A stretch of 64,000 bases of DNA from Paenalkalicoccus suaedae (GTDB lineage: Bacteria > Bacillota > Bacilli > Bacillales > Salisediminibacteriaceae): contig NZ_CP041372.2 of the NCBI RefSeq assembly GCF_006965545.2, positions 3,162,001 to 3,226,000 of the forward strand. Direction: 5' to 3'. Positions 17,110 to 26,190 of this stretch are shown one piece after another. Numbering within the stretch: position 1 is the stretch's first letter; every line of letters starts with the position of its first letter. The notes below the pieces were generated by a model. That model had not been told where the DNA came from. It searched no databases and saw only the letters and a program-made list of their open reading frames with translations. Made by a program: the position numbers and the translations under genes.

Positions 17110-18687
17110 TTATCGCTGTATCGTTTTATACTGACTTGGAGTTGCTCCGTAATATTTCTTAAATACCTTTAAAAAATAGCTTTTGCTCTCAAAACCGAGC
17201 ATGTCTGAAATTGATTCCACCGTTTCCTGCGAATGATCCATGAGTTCTTTTGCACGTTCGATCTTTGTTTTATTGACAAAGTCGATAAACGTCATCTCTG
17301 TTTGTTGCTTAAACAACCTACTAAAGTAGCTCGGGTTTAAGTGCAGATGCTCCGAGACATCCTTTAACGTAATCTTCTTATCTAGATGTAACATGACATA
17401 CTTTTTTGCTTTCACAATTTCTGGCTTAGATGAATGACGATGAATATCTTTTACCATCTCGGCAGCCTTGGCTATTGCATTCTTTAAGATTTCATATAGT
17501 CTCCACATTGTCTTAACGTGAAGAACCTCATTAGATTCATTTTCTAATCGGAATACTTCCTTGTCTTCTTGCATCATTTGAATCGTTCGTTCGATGTCTA
17601 AAAGGAAGCTGTGCGCCCAATTCCTCACTTGTTTTGCTGAAAATTGATTTGCATTTATAATCGCATATTGAATCTCTAGCCATGAGTGAAGCTTCTGGTT
17701 GTCTTCTAGTAACAACAATTCTTTAAGCTCACTATTCGTATGACGTAATTGCTCAAAAATGGTAGCGCCTAACGAAGAGGAAGACTTTCTTTCATCTATT
17801 TCACCTTGCTTTAAATAAAAGCGCTGTTCTTCAGCTTGTTGTAGGGTAGCTAACTCTAACGAGACTTCATGAGGGAATACGCAATGTTGTCCAATAATGG
17901 CGGATATAGTTACATTCATAAAAGTATTTAAATTATCACTAATTCGTTGAAGTAGCACTTTTTTAGAGATCGTTATCTCGTCAAAAAATAGATAAAATTT
18001 GTCCTCTTTATCAAATAAACAGAACCCTTTTCCGTACTGATTGATCGTTTCCATCACAATATTTTCTACAGAGAATGCATAAGAATCATCTGTAAGTAGC
18101 GCCTCATAGGAATCAACAAATGCAAGTACTGGAGTGCAGTGAGTCATGGACAGGTCCAAATTCAAATCCGCTTTGTGCTTTTGAATCCAATCATTCACTA
18201 TCGCTGGAGGCTTTCGCATGAGATGGTCAAGCAGCCTACCACGAAGCACAGTGAGGTTCTCTTTCACAAGAAAGCGGATATTGGAAAGTTCCCTATCTTT
18301 CTGTTTCTTCTTGTCCATCTCATCTTTTAATCTAGATACGATATCGGTAATCATCGTCGTATCCATTTTCTCTTTCAAGACATATTCAAATGAATTAAGC
18401 TTGATCGCCTGATGTGCATAATCAAATTCATCGTAACAAGTTAGAAAGATTGAATGGATTCCTTCCCGATGCTGTTTTGCCTCTTTAATGAGTGAAATCC
18501 CATCTAGTCTAGGCATACCAATGTCGGTCATGATAACATCGACATGTGATTTTTTTACAACCTCTAAAGCTTTATCACCATCCTCGAACACACCAATTAC
18601 TTCATATCCTAGGCTTTGCCAAGGAACCATTGTCTTTAAAAATTCCAGTACGTAGTAGTCATCATCAACAAGAATGATTTTGTACAT
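17110..18687 (-). CDS. YesN-type response regulator with AraC DNA-binding domain
   Basis: 525 residues. The receiver domain (1-120) has phospho-acceptor Asp 55 in IMTDIGMP. A long middle domain follows, and two AraC helix-turn-helix motifs end the protein (HLNPSYFSRLFKQ and ESISDMLGFESKSYFLKVFKKYYG). It should activate the glucuronide transporter and enzyme genes when phosphorylated by the kinase encoded 3 bp upstream. Ribosome site GGGAGG. Confidence 0.9.
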   Translation of the reverse strand: MYKIILVDDDYYVLEFLKTMVPWQSLGYEVIGVFEDGDKALEVVKKSHVDVIMTDIGMPRLDGISLIKEAKQHREGIHSIFLTCYDEFDYAHQAIKLNSFEYVLKEKMDTTMITDIVSRLKDEMDKKKQKDRELSNIRFLVKENLTVLRGRLLDHLMRKPPAIVNDWIQKHKADLNLDLSMTHCTPVLAFVDSYEALLTDDSYAFSVENIVMETINQYGKGFCLFDKEDKFYLFFDEITISKKVLLQRISDNLNTFMNVTISAIIGQHCVFPHEVSLELATLQQAEEQRFYLKQGEIDERKSSSSLGATIFEQLRHTNSELKELLLLEDNQKLHSWLEIQYAIINANQFSAKQVRNWAHSFLLDIERTIQMMQEDKEVFRLENESNEVLHVKTMWRLYEILKNAIAKAAEMVKDIHRHSSKPEIVKAKKYVMLHLDKKITLKDVSEHLHLNPSYFSRLFKQQTEMTFIDFVNKTKIERAKELMDHSQETVESISDMLGFESKSYFLKVFKKYYGATPSQYKTIQR

Positions 18688-18690
18688 ATG

Positions 18691-20493
18691 CTAAGCCTCC
18701 CTTTTAATCGGAATGGAAATAGTAATTGCTGTGCCGCCTTCTTTTCGATTGTCGATCGATACGCGTAGCTCTTCTCCATACATGAATTGAAGCCGTTGAT
18801 ACACGTTCTTAATACCAATCCCAGTGAAGGAGCGCCTTTGTTGATTATTCTCTTCTGTTTGTGTGATACCTAACAAATTATGATGAATCAGAGCTAAATC
18901 CTCTTTGGCAAACCCTTTCCCGTCATCCATGACTCGAATCACCATATCTGCCTCACGAAGCTCTGAATCAATCATGATCGTGCCACTTTTATCATCAAAT
19001 CCGTGATTAATCGAATTCTCAATCAGCGGCTGTAGTAAAAATCGTGGGACAAAGATGGCTAACGTATCGTTCTCAAGATGCTTTACGAGTTTAATGTTTG
19101 ATTTACTTCTAAAGTTCATCAAATCTAGATAGTGCTCTACAAGTTCTATTTCTTCTTTAAGTGAAACAAATTCATTACTTCGATTAATTGTCATCCGTAA
19201 AAGAAGCGATAAAGATTGAATAAGTTTTGCACTTTCTTTATCTCCGTTAAGCATAATTTTTAGTCGTAGCGAATTTAGTATATTGAATAGAAAGTGAGGA
19301 TTAACTTGCGCTTGTAATAGTTCAAGCTCTGCTTTCCGTTTATTTTTCTCTACACGTTTTACTTGCAAAATCATGTCCTCTACCATATCAAGTGTTAGAT
19401 CAAAAGACTCTCCTAGCTGTTCGATATCTTTTGTACCTTTAATTCCTGACCGGACCTTTAAATTTCCTTTCTTTACTTCCTTAATCACACGATTCAATCT
19501 TGCGAGTGGATGTGTCATCACGCGAATCATAAAAATAAGGAGTACAAGGAATACAAGGAAGAAAAATAGTAAAAAGCTAAGGACATTCCCTGTCACCGCT
19601 TGAATATTGCTAGTAGCTGAATCTACAGGCACGAGACTGACTAACCGCCAACTCCCGTATGAGAACGGCTTTTGCACCATTAAATAGTCTTTTCGTTGCT
19701 CCGTAAAAACAGTAGATATATGACCTTCATCTAGAGCTTCGGCGTATAAAAATGGCGTCATCGTCGCTCTGTTCTCACTATGAGAGATAACAAGCCCATC
19801 CGAATCAACAACAAAAAGCTCTTGGTCTGGATAAATGGTAGCTTCACTTAGAAGGGTTTGAATTGGCTCTTCGCGCATACTAATGTTTAGCAACGCATTA
19901 GCACGTTCTGATAAATTAATCACTCGAGAGATCGATATCACATATGGATAGCTCGACTGCTGATTCGTCACATAGTTCTCATGGACGCCTACCCAGTCCA
20001 CATTAAAATAGTCATTGTTTCTTTTTTGTTCAAACGCGTCTATCCAGTTAGATGCTAAGGACTCCTCCATCTGATAGTTTGTGTAGATAAATCCGTTCTG
20101 AAGTACGATCGTGATATAGGCGGGCGAGAGTAGATTGACCACATCTTCCATTGTCCGTGTTATTTCAAGGTGATCTAACGCATTTAATTCTCTCGTAATA
20201 GTACCTGTTTCACTTCTAATCAAATTGCGATTTAATACAGACTTCGTCTCATCGCTAAACGTTAAGAAGTTTGATAAATATAAAAAATCATTTACATAGG
20301 TTGTTGCTTGAATATCAAGCGTGTTCAGAGTATTTTGCGATTGCGCAACAGCCTGGTCCATTAAATCACTTTGAATACGAACATTCATTAAAATGAACGA
20401 CAAAATAATAGGTAATAAAATACAAATGATGGAGGAAAGAATAATCCTACTTCGTAATGATAAATCTCTCCATGATCGTGTTGTTATCTCCAT
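18691..20493 (-). CDS. YesM-type sensor histidine kinase
   Basis: About 600 residues; start ATG at 20493 (GGGGTG upstream) with a GTG three codons earlier as alternative. Two membrane segments (about 20-40 and 290-315) enclose an extracellular sensing domain. HAMP follows, then the His-kinase motif QVNPHFLFNILNSL and the ATP-binding motifs DDGKGF and GIGIKNVYQRL. It probably senses glucuronides or the loaded binding protein. The pair with the downstream AraC-type regulator is standard for this family. Confidence 0.88.
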   Translation of the reverse strand: MEITTRSWRDLSLRSRIILSSIICILLPIILSFILMNVRIQSDLMDQAVAQSQNTLNTLDIQATTYVNDFLYLSNFLTFSDETKSVLNRNLIRSETGTITRELNALDHLEITRTMEDVVNLLSPAYITIVLQNGFIYTNYQMEESLASNWIDAFEQKRNNDYFNVDWVGVHENYVTNQQSSYPYVISISRVINLSERANALLNISMREEPIQTLLSEATIYPDQELFVVDSDGLVISHSENRATMTPFLYAEALDEGHISTVFTEQRKDYLMVQKPFSYGSWRLVSLVPVDSATSNIQAVTGNVLSFLLFFFLVFLVLLIFMIRVMTHPLARLNRVIKEVKKGNLKVRSGIKGTKDIEQLGESFDLTLDMVEDMILQVKRVEKNKRKAELELLQAQVNPHFLFNILNSLRLKIMLNGDKESAKLIQSLSLLLRMTINRSNEFVSLKEEIELVEHYLDLMNFRSKSNIKLVKHLENDTLAIFVPRFLLQPLIENSINHGFDDKSGTIMIDSELREADMVIRVMDDGKGFAKEDLALIHHNLLGITQTEENNQQRRSFTGIGIKNVYQRLQFMYGEELRVSIDNRKEGGTAITISIPIKREA

Positions 20494-20593
20494 CACTTGC
20501 ACCCCATTTTTATAGTAGATGATCGACCTTTTTTAAATGTCGAAATTTAGACTATTTTCAGTCTACCTACTATTCACCTTACGTTGTTTAAAA

Positions 20594-20627
20594 GAAAGGG
20601 GCAATAGAATAATTTCCCTTGCCCCAG
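20594..20627 (-). terminator. Terminator after the binding-protein gene
   Basis: Minus-strand stem GGGGCAA / TTGCCCC with a T-rich tail, between the solute-binding gene and the kinase gene. It separates the transporter operon from the regulator-enzyme operon, at least partly. Confidence 0.75.
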
Positions 20628-20638
20628 CATTCGTTCCT

Positions 20639-21988
20639 TTAATTGTTTGCATCAATTGTTCGTTGTACTTCTTGTGTAGCATTCTCAAGCGTCGTCTCAA
20701 TATCTTGATCACCTAGTAGATAGCGTTGTACCTCAGTACCATAAGCTGAGTAAACTTCGCCCATGTAGCTTGGGGGTAAGAACTGCTCAGATTCTTCTCC
20801 TGTTTCTAATACGTGCAAGAGCGATTCAATGTGAATGGCTTCTGGATTGTCTGTTGTGCTAGCAAGATTTGTAACAACCTCTTCTAAATCAGTCTGTCTC
20901 CAAGCAGGAATCGATTTATTTTGCTCAAGCATTCCTTCTGTTGACATCCACCTAATAAATTCATATGCTGCTTCTTTATTCTCTGATTGATTACCAATAG
21001 CTATGCTATCTGATGATGCATATCGATACTGTGGATCGTCTGCATTTTCTTTTGGCCATGGCGCCCAAGCTATTGGGAATTCCGCGCTATGCCCACCCCA
21101 CTCTGTTACCATAAAGCTTGGGATTGGAACCATACTTGCACTTCCTTGGAAAAATTGCTGACGATAGTTTAAGTCCTGAGAAATAACATTAGCAAACGGC
21201 TCTGACGATTGGTCAACTTGCTCTAAGTCATAGCGTAGTTGCAGGGATGCCTCAATAGCCGGATCTTCCATATTAGAGCTACCGTCTTCTTGAATTAATA
21301 GGTTGTTACTTTCTTTACTAAGTAAATACGTCACGTTCCAAATAGTATCCCACGTATGGAAATAGGAACCATATCTCCCGTCTTCCGTTAGCGCACTTGC
21401 ATACTCTCGGTAGTCATCCCACGTCCAATCAGTCGGGATCTCAAGACCCGCTTCATCTAAGTGATCTTTATTCATCATGACAAGGTACGTGTTGTACTTC
21501 ATAGGCAATCCAAAATAGTTCCCTTCGTCATCAGAAGGAGTTGCCCCCATATTGTATTCTTCGTCAATATCAATTCCTTCTTCTTCAAAGTATTCATTTA
21601 AAGGAGCAAACATCCCAAGTGACGCTCGTCTAGATAAATCCTGTGAACTAGACAACATGATTAAATCAAGTTCTTCACCAGACGAAGCCAATAAATCTAA
21701 CTGCTGGTAGTAATCACGCGCATCCATATTTTCGACCAACGTATTCATATTGATTGTTACATTAGGATTCGCTTCTTCATATGCTTCAATTGTTGCTTGC
21801 CAGTTACCATTCTCTTCGTTAATCCATGTATAAAGGTTTAGCTCTACTTGCTCTTCGCTTTCGGTCGCGCCATTAGCCTCTCCCTCAGCTGGAGCGTTTC
21901 CCTCATTGTCTCCACCACCGCAACCAGCTACTACTAATGTTAGTGCCGCCATCCATGTTAGGTGTAAACTCTTTTTCATACTTGTCAT
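20639..21988 (-). CDS. Glucuronide ABC transporter substrate-binding lipoprotein
   Basis: 449 residues; lipobox VAGC near residue 22 and an acidic linker. It has the family-1 extracellular binding-protein fold (LNLYTWINEENGNW, MPMKYNTYLVMMNKDHLDEAG). Start ATG at 21988 with GGAGGGG. It is last in the permease-permease-binding protein order. The ligand is inferred from the beta-glucuronidase context: glucuronides or glucurono-oligosaccharides. Confidence 0.87.
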   Translation of the reverse strand: MTSMKKSLHLTWMAALTLVVAGCGGGDNEGNAPAEGEANGATESEEQVELNLYTWINEENGNWQATIEAYEEANPNVTINMNTLVENMDARDYYQQLDLLASSGEELDLIMLSSSQDLSRRASLGMFAPLNEYFEEEGIDIDEEYNMGATPSDDEGNYFGLPMKYNTYLVMMNKDHLDEAGLEIPTDWTWDDYREYASALTEDGRYGSYFHTWDTIWNVTYLLSKESNNLLIQEDGSSNMEDPAIEASLQLRYDLEQVDQSSEPFANVISQDLNYRQQFFQGSASMVPIPSFMVTEWGGHSAEFPIAWAPWPKENADDPQYRYASSDSIAIGNQSENKEAAYEFIRWMSTEGMLEQNKSIPAWRQTDLEEVVTNLASTTDNPEAIHIESLLHVLETGEESEQFLPPSYMGEVYSAYGTEVQRYLLGDQDIETTLENATQEVQRTIDANN

Positions 21989-22013
21989 TTAGAACCCCTC
22001 CGTTATGTTTATT

Positions 22014-22856
22014 TTACCCCTTAACTCCACCTAATGAGATGCCATCGATCACTTGTTTTTGACCAATAATAAATACGATTAGTAATGGAATAATTGAGGA
22101 TACTGCCGCTGCCATCATCAACGAATAGATGGCGCCATGTGAATCAGCGAATTGATAAATACCGATTTGGATCGTATAAAGCTCCTCTGATCGTAAGAAA
22201 ATCAGTGGATTTTGGTAGTCATTCCATGTCCATATAAATCGTAAAATGGAATACGTAGCTAGTGCTGGAACGACAAGTGGTAAAGCAATTTTAAAGAAAA
22301 TTCGGAATTCTCCCGCGCCGTCAATCTTAGCTGATTCAATAATAGAGTCATTAATAGATAAGAAGAATTGTCTCAACATGAAGGTTCCGAATGCACTAAA
22401 ACTATTGAGTAAAATCAGTCCTAAGTGCGAATCTACTAATCCAACTGAAGAAAATAGTAAGTACTGCGGCACCACAATTGCTTGAGGTGGAATCATATAG
22501 GTTAATAACACGAGCATGAAGAGTAAATCTCGCCCTTTAAACGTCATCTTTGCAAACGCATATGCTGCTAGACACGAAAAGGCTGTTGATACAAATGTTG
22601 TTAAGAGCGTGACTTTAATAGAATTCCAATAGTATAAAGCAAATGAGCTACGACCAAACCAAACTTCTCGATAATTCTCTACTGCATTCCAAGTTTGAGG
22701 AATCCACTCAATCGGATAAGTTAATACATCACCTTCCGGTTTAAACGAGGAGGACAACATCCAAACAAACGGAAGTAAAAATAAAATTCCTAATACAGCC
22801 ATTCCGGCGGTAACTAATAACTTGTGCACAGTTGCTTTTTTTATCTGCTTACTCAC
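22014..22856 (-). CDS. Sugar ABC transporter permease (MalG-like)
   Basis: 280 residues, six membrane segments, and the EAA coupling loop ESAKIDGAGEFRIFFKIALPLV. GTG start with AGGAGG. It pairs with the MalF-like permease encoded 15 bp upstream. No ATPase gene lies nearby; a shared MsmX/UgpC-type ATPase is expected. Confidence 0.9.
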   Translation of the reverse strand: MSKQIKKATVHKLLVTAGMAVLGILFLLPFVWMLSSSFKPEGDVLTYPIEWIPQTWNAVENYREVWFGRSSFALYYWNSIKVTLLTTFVSTAFSCLAAYAFAKMTFKGRDLLFMLVLLTYMIPPQAIVVPQYLLFSSVGLVDSHLGLILLNSFSAFGTFMLRQFFLSINDSIIESAKIDGAGEFRIFFKIALPLVVPALATYSILRFIWTWNDYQNPLIFLRSEELYTIQIGIYQFADSHGAIYSLMMAAAVSSIIPLLIVFIIGQKQVIDGISLGGVKG

Positions 22857-22871
22857 GTCATCTCCTCCTTT

Positions 22872-23801
22872 CTAGTAGTTGACCCATTTCTTCTGACCAA
22901 TCCACTGTAAGTACGTTATGATTACAAGAATTAAGAATAAGATAACGGCGATCGATGACGCATAGCCTGTTCGTAATTCTTCAAAACCCTGCTGATATAA
23001 ATAAAGAACAGGAATATTTGTGGAGTTTGCTGGACCTCCGTCTGTTAATACTTTTATTAAGTCAAACACCTTAAACGAGTTTACTAATCCTTGAATGAGA
23101 AGTAAAAAAGTGACTGGTGTTACGAGTGGTACAGTGATTTTTCTAAACTTATAAAACGCAGATGCTCCATCTACTTCAGCCGCTTCATAAAGCTCTTGAG
23201 GGATATTTTGAAGTGCTGCTAAATAAAGCACTAACTGCAGTCCAATTTGTGTCCATATAATAATGATCATAACTGAAGGTAGAGACCAGGTAGTTGAAGC
23301 AATCCATCCTGGTACATTCTCAAATCCTACAGATAGTAAAAATTGATTAATTGGCCCATCCGAAGGGTGGAAAAGCACTCGGAAAATCAGGGCTACCGCT
23401 ACTGTACTTGAGATGTAAGGCATAAAATAAATAACCTTAAAAGCATCCTTACCAAATACATACTTATTAATAATAACTGCAAGGACTAGCGATAAATAAA
23501 GTCCTATTGGAACGACAGTCAGTAAAATTAAGTTATTACGAAGACCTCTTAAAAAGATGGAATCTTGAAATAAGGTGACGAAATTTGAAAGACCTATAAA
23601 GTTAGCTCCATCAAAGCCAGTTATCAGATTCCAGTCGGTCAAGCTTAAAACAAACGATGCTACAATTGGATAAAAAATGATAATGATACTTCCGATCATC
23701 ATAGGTGCGACGAATAGATAACCAGAAGCATTATGCTTTCCTTTTTTTCTCTTCTTCGGTTTGTTACCGCTTTCATTTGTTTGGTCTATTGTTGCCTTCA
23801 C
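22872..23801 (-). CDS. Sugar ABC transporter permease (MalF-like)
   Basis: 309 residues with a basic N-terminal tail (KPKKRKKGKH) and six membrane segments; EAA loop EAAEVDGASAFYKFRKITVPLV. GTG start preceded by GGGAGG. It is the first gene of the glucuronide transport operon, behind a palindromic site at 23950. Confidence 0.9.
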   Translation of the reverse strand: MKATIDQTNESGNKPKKRKKGKHNASGYLFVAPMMIGSIIIIFYPIVASFVLSLTDWNLITGFDGANFIGLSNFVTLFQDSIFLRGLRNNLILLTVVPIGLYLSLVLAVIINKYVFGKDAFKVIYFMPYISSTVAVALIFRVLFHPSDGPINQFLLSVGFENVPGWIASTTWSLPSVMIIIIWTQIGLQLVLYLAALQNIPQELYEAAEVDGASAFYKFRKITVPLVTPVTFLLLIQGLVNSFKVFDLIKVLTDGGPANSTNIPVLYLYQQGFEELRTGYASSIAVILFLILVIITYLQWIGQKKWVNY

Positions 23802-23949
23802 AATAGCTCACCTCCCTTATGAGCTAATTATACGTGTATAAATTTCAGCTAAACAACGCACTATCTTTACTTGTTAGGTAATATTTTTACCACTTACACA
23901 AGGAGGATTGTTGTCATCCACTTTTGCCACGTATACTGACATTACAATA

Positions 23950-23965
23950 TTGTAAGCACTTACAA
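23950..23965. promoter_or_regulatory. Near-perfect palindrome TTGTAAGCACTTACAA
   Basis: A 16-bp dyad with 7-bp perfect arms in the divergent region between the transporter operon and the DUF624 gene. It differs by one central base from the strongest cre form, TGTAAGCGCTTACA, so it is either a cre or the operator of the YesN-type regulator. Similar words precede the lactose-type operon (39036, 39134). Confidence 0.55.
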
Positions 23966-24044
23966 TTCTTAATCAATCTATTTATACATTTGGAAAATAA
24001 GTGTTGGAGTATTTTTAGAATTTAGCGTAAAGGGGAGTTTTATA

Positions 24045-24707
24045 ATGAAGCAAAATGGATTTACTGCCTTCTTTTACACCTTTTCAGACTGGTTTGCAAA
24101 AATTGTTTACCTAAACATACTATGGATCTTTTTTACGTTTGCGGGATTCATTATCTTTAGTATTTCCCCTGCAACAATCGCATTATTTGCGGTGATAAGA
24201 CAGCTACTTATCGAGAAAGATAGCTTCTCGATCACCAAAAAGTTTTGGCACGTATTTAAAGGAGAATTCTTTAAGGCAAATGGTATCGGTATTTGTTTAA
24301 CAATCGTAGCAACTTCTCTCGCTCTATATTTACAGCTTTTCATGACTACTGAAAATACGCTACTTCAAGCACTTTATTACCCAATGTTGATGGTAGCAAT
24401 ATTATTAGGACTAACAATCCTTTATTTTATCCCGTCCTACATTCACTACAATCATAAACTAGTACCAACTTTCAAAAATGCCTGTTTAGTCATGATAGTT
24501 AGTCCTCTAAACACCTTTACCATGGCCTCAAGTGTTTTTGTTATTGCGTTTGTGTCATTACTATTTCCTATTCTGATTGTATTCTTTAGCGTCAGCCTGT
24601 TTGCTCTCTTTGTAATGATGACCGCACTTCGTACCTTTAGACAAGTAGAGCTAAAGAAAGGCGTTGCACCATCACATACCACTAAAACCTTACATTCAGA
24701 AGCGTGA
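24045..24707 (+). CDS. YesL-like DUF624 membrane protein
   Basis: 220 residues with about five hydrophobic segments; the opening FTAFFYTFSDWFAKIVYLNILWIFFTF splits into amphipathic and membrane parts as in YesL/DUF624. These proteins regularly sit next to YesMN-regulated sugar ABC transporters; their role is unknown, perhaps assisting transport or signalling. It is divergent from the transporter operon and shares its 240-bp control region. Confidence 0.8.
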   Translation: MKQNGFTAFFYTFSDWFAKIVYLNILWIFFTFAGFIIFSISPATIALFAVIRQLLIEKDSFSITKKFWHVFKGEFFKANGIGICLTIVATSLALYLQLFMTTENTLLQALYYPMLMVAILLGLTILYFIPSYIHYNHKLVPTFKNACLVMIVSPLNTFTMASSVFVIAFVSLLFPILIVFFSVSLFALFVMMTALRTFRQVELKKGVAPSHTTKTLHSEA

Positions 24708-24842
24708 GTGTATAGGGCAATGAATTAGGAGTGTGGCCGAGTTTACGCTAAATTGCGAGGGTATTGTACACATAGAGCCGTTTATTTTTCCACAAAAAGG
24801 GTATTCCATTCATAGACTAGATAATGACAGGAGGTGCCCTTT

Positions 24843-25112
24843 TTGACGACGCAACGTGTATCAGTCGGTGAATATACGCTCGCTTTCGTGACATCAACCC
24901 TATTTGCATTAGGTGTCGCCACCGGAGCCACCATCAGTCAAATCAATTGGTATATGCCCGAAGGCGTAGAATGGCTCTACCTTATCGGAGAATTCGCGCT
25001 ACGATTCGCGATTGCATTCTTTGTGTGGAAACTCGTGTCATTCCTCATCCTCAAACTGTTTAGAAAAACGATCGCACCAGAAGCAAAACAGAAAATGAAT
25101 CTATCCAAGTAA
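24843..25112 (+). CDS. Small membrane protein of unknown function
   Basis: 89 residues from a TTG at 24843 placed eight bases after AGGAGG; the in-frame GTG at 24834 overlaps the ribosome site. Two predicted membrane helices (about 8-30 and 45-72), then a basic C-terminal tail (LKLFRKTIAPEAKQK). I do not recognise the family. It is followed by its own terminator. Confidence 0.65.
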   Translation: MTTQRVSVGEYTLAFVTSTLFALGVATGATISQINWYMPEGVEWLYLIGEFALRFAIAFFVWKLVSFLILKLFRKTIAPEAKQKMNLSK

Positions 25113-25114
25113 CG

Positions 25115-25141
25115 AGAGAGCGCTAAGTAGCTCTCTTTTTT
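25115..25141 (+). terminator. Terminator of the small membrane protein gene
   Basis: Stem AGAGAGC / GCTCTCT with T6 just after the stop codon. Confidence 0.85.
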
Positions 25142-25160
25142 GCGTTTATGGAGAGGTGAC

Positions 25161-25251
25161 TGAACTGCCGTGCTGCGCGGAGAGGGCTGGATTTGGTCGC
25201 GCTGAGTGGCCGTTGATTCGCTTGGTATCAGGGTGGATCAGGCCGGTGCAG
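25161..25251 (+). repeat. Dispersed repeat Rep-C, copy 2
   Basis: Similar to 9805-9896 (shared AACTGCCGTGCTGCGCGG, GAGTGGC.GTTGATTCG and GTGCAG end). Like copy 1 it sits directly before a TGTSATAACT array. Confidence 0.7.
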
Positions 25252-25285
25252 AGTATATGGCACGGGCAATCGCTAGGGCGGTGGT

Positions 25286-25421
25286 TATAATTACTTTCTT
25301 CGATTTTGTCATAACTGCATGGCATTTTGTCATAACCTTCGGCTGTTTTGTCATAACTACTCAGCATTCTGTCATAACTGCACCCGATTCTGTAATAACT
25401 CATCCGATTACATGATAATCA
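25286..25421 (+). repeat. 21-bp array, TGTCATAACT class (5 clear copies)
   Basis: Words start at 25307, 25328, 25349, 25370 and 25391 (TGTCATAACT, TGTCATAACC, TGTCATAACT twice, TGTAATAACT). Decayed relatives lie in phase at 25286 and 25412. Period is exactly 21 bp with variable 11-bp spacers. It lies upstream of the NUDIX gene. Confidence 0.88.
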
Positions 25422-25505
25422 CACTCCCCCTCATCATAATCCTCCCCCAACACCGACCAAAATCTGTCATAATGAATAGGCAATCACTTACATAAGGAGG
25501 CTTAC

Positions 25506-26039
25506 ATGATGGAACTTTGGGACATTTACGATGCACACCGTAATAAAACTGGCCGACAGATCGAGCGTGGTGCAGACTTCAAACCAGGTGACTATCACCT
25601 CGTTGTGCATGTCGCTATCTTTAATGATAACAACGAAATGCTGATTCAGCAGCGCCAGCAAAATCGCGATAATTGGCCTTCGTTGTGGGATATCTCGATG
25701 GGCGGAAGCGCACTTGCCGGCGAGACGAGCCAACAGGCTGCCGAGCGAGAATTATTCGAGGAGCTCGGTATTCGTCTCTCCTTTAAGAATAGACGACCAA
25801 CGCTGACCGCTAACTTTGATCGTGGCTTCGATGACTTTTACGTGATCAACTATCCCGTCCAAATTGAGGATCTGCCACTCCCAACAGACGAGGTGCAGCG
25901 CGCTCGCTTCGCTACCTGCGACGACATTTTAGAGTTGATCGAGCAAGGCATCTTTCTGCCTCATAGCGAAGCGTTCATTCGACTGCTCTTTGCCACTAAA
26001 ACCGATACAGGTATGCACAATTGGAAGAACTTCCGCTAA
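25506..26039 (+). CDS. NUDIX hydrolase
   Basis: 177 residues; ribosome site AAGGAGG. The Nudix box reads GGSALAGETSQQAAERELFEELG, close to GX5EX7REUXEEXGU, with the catalytic REL.EE Glu residues present. The N-terminal LWDIYDAHRNKTGR and the DISMGG segment resemble isopentenyl-diphosphate isomerase-like or YfcD-type NUDIX proteins. Substrate unknown; it hydrolyses a nucleoside diphosphate derivative or similar. The following macrolide gene has its own promoter. Confidence 0.85.
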   Translation: MMELWDIYDAHRNKTGRQIERGADFKPGDYHLVVHVAIFNDNNEMLIQQRQQNRDNWPSLWDISMGGSALAGETSQQAAERELFEELGIRLSFKNRRPTLTANFDRGFDDFYVINYPVQIEDLPLPTDEVQRARFATCDDILELIEQGIFLPHSEAFIRLLFATKTDTGMHNWKNFR

Positions 26040-26062
26040 TGTTTCTCCCCAAAAAAGAATAG

Positions 26063-26091
26063 TTGATTCAGCCACAAAGAGCCTTTATGAT
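26063..26091 (+). promoter_or_regulatory. Sigma-A promoter for the macrolide phosphotransferase leader
   Basis: TTGATT (26063-26068), 17 bases, TATGAT (26086-26091). Transcription would start near 26098, giving a leader of about 93 bases that begins just before the short reading frame at 26118. Confidence 0.65.
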
Positions 26092-26117
26092 AGAGGCACC
26101 CCACTTAAGGAGGCTTG

Positions 26118-26150
26118 ATGATGATGATGCTTCACGGGAGGCTTCGGTAG
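26118..26150 (+). CDS. Leader peptide MMMMLHGRLR, putative macrolide-stalling sequence
   Basis: Ten codons plus TAG, with ribosome site AAGGAGG at 26107-26113; four consecutive ATG codons could each be the start. The peptide ends Arg-Leu-Arg. Macrolide-bound ribosomes are known to arrest at Arg/Lys-X-Arg/Lys motifs, as in the ErmDL leader. It lies 40 bp before a macrolide phosphotransferase gene, within its predicted transcript. A stalled ribosome would cover the TTCGCTC arm that masks the next ribosome site. Strong by layout, unproven in function. Confidence 0.65.
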   Translation: MMMMLHGRLR

Positions 26151-26190
26151 TTCGCTCACCTACGCACATTCTAATTAGGGAGCGATTGAT
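26151..26190 (+). promoter_or_regulatory. Attenuator hairpin masking the mph ribosome site
   Basis: TCGCTC (26152-26157) pairs with GAGCGA (26180-26185), which contains part of the AGGGAG ribosome site used for the ATG at 26191. A competing pair GTAG (26147-26150) / CTAC (26060s side, 26160-26163) involves the end of the leader reading frame. This is the layout of translational attenuators of erm genes. Confidence 0.5.
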
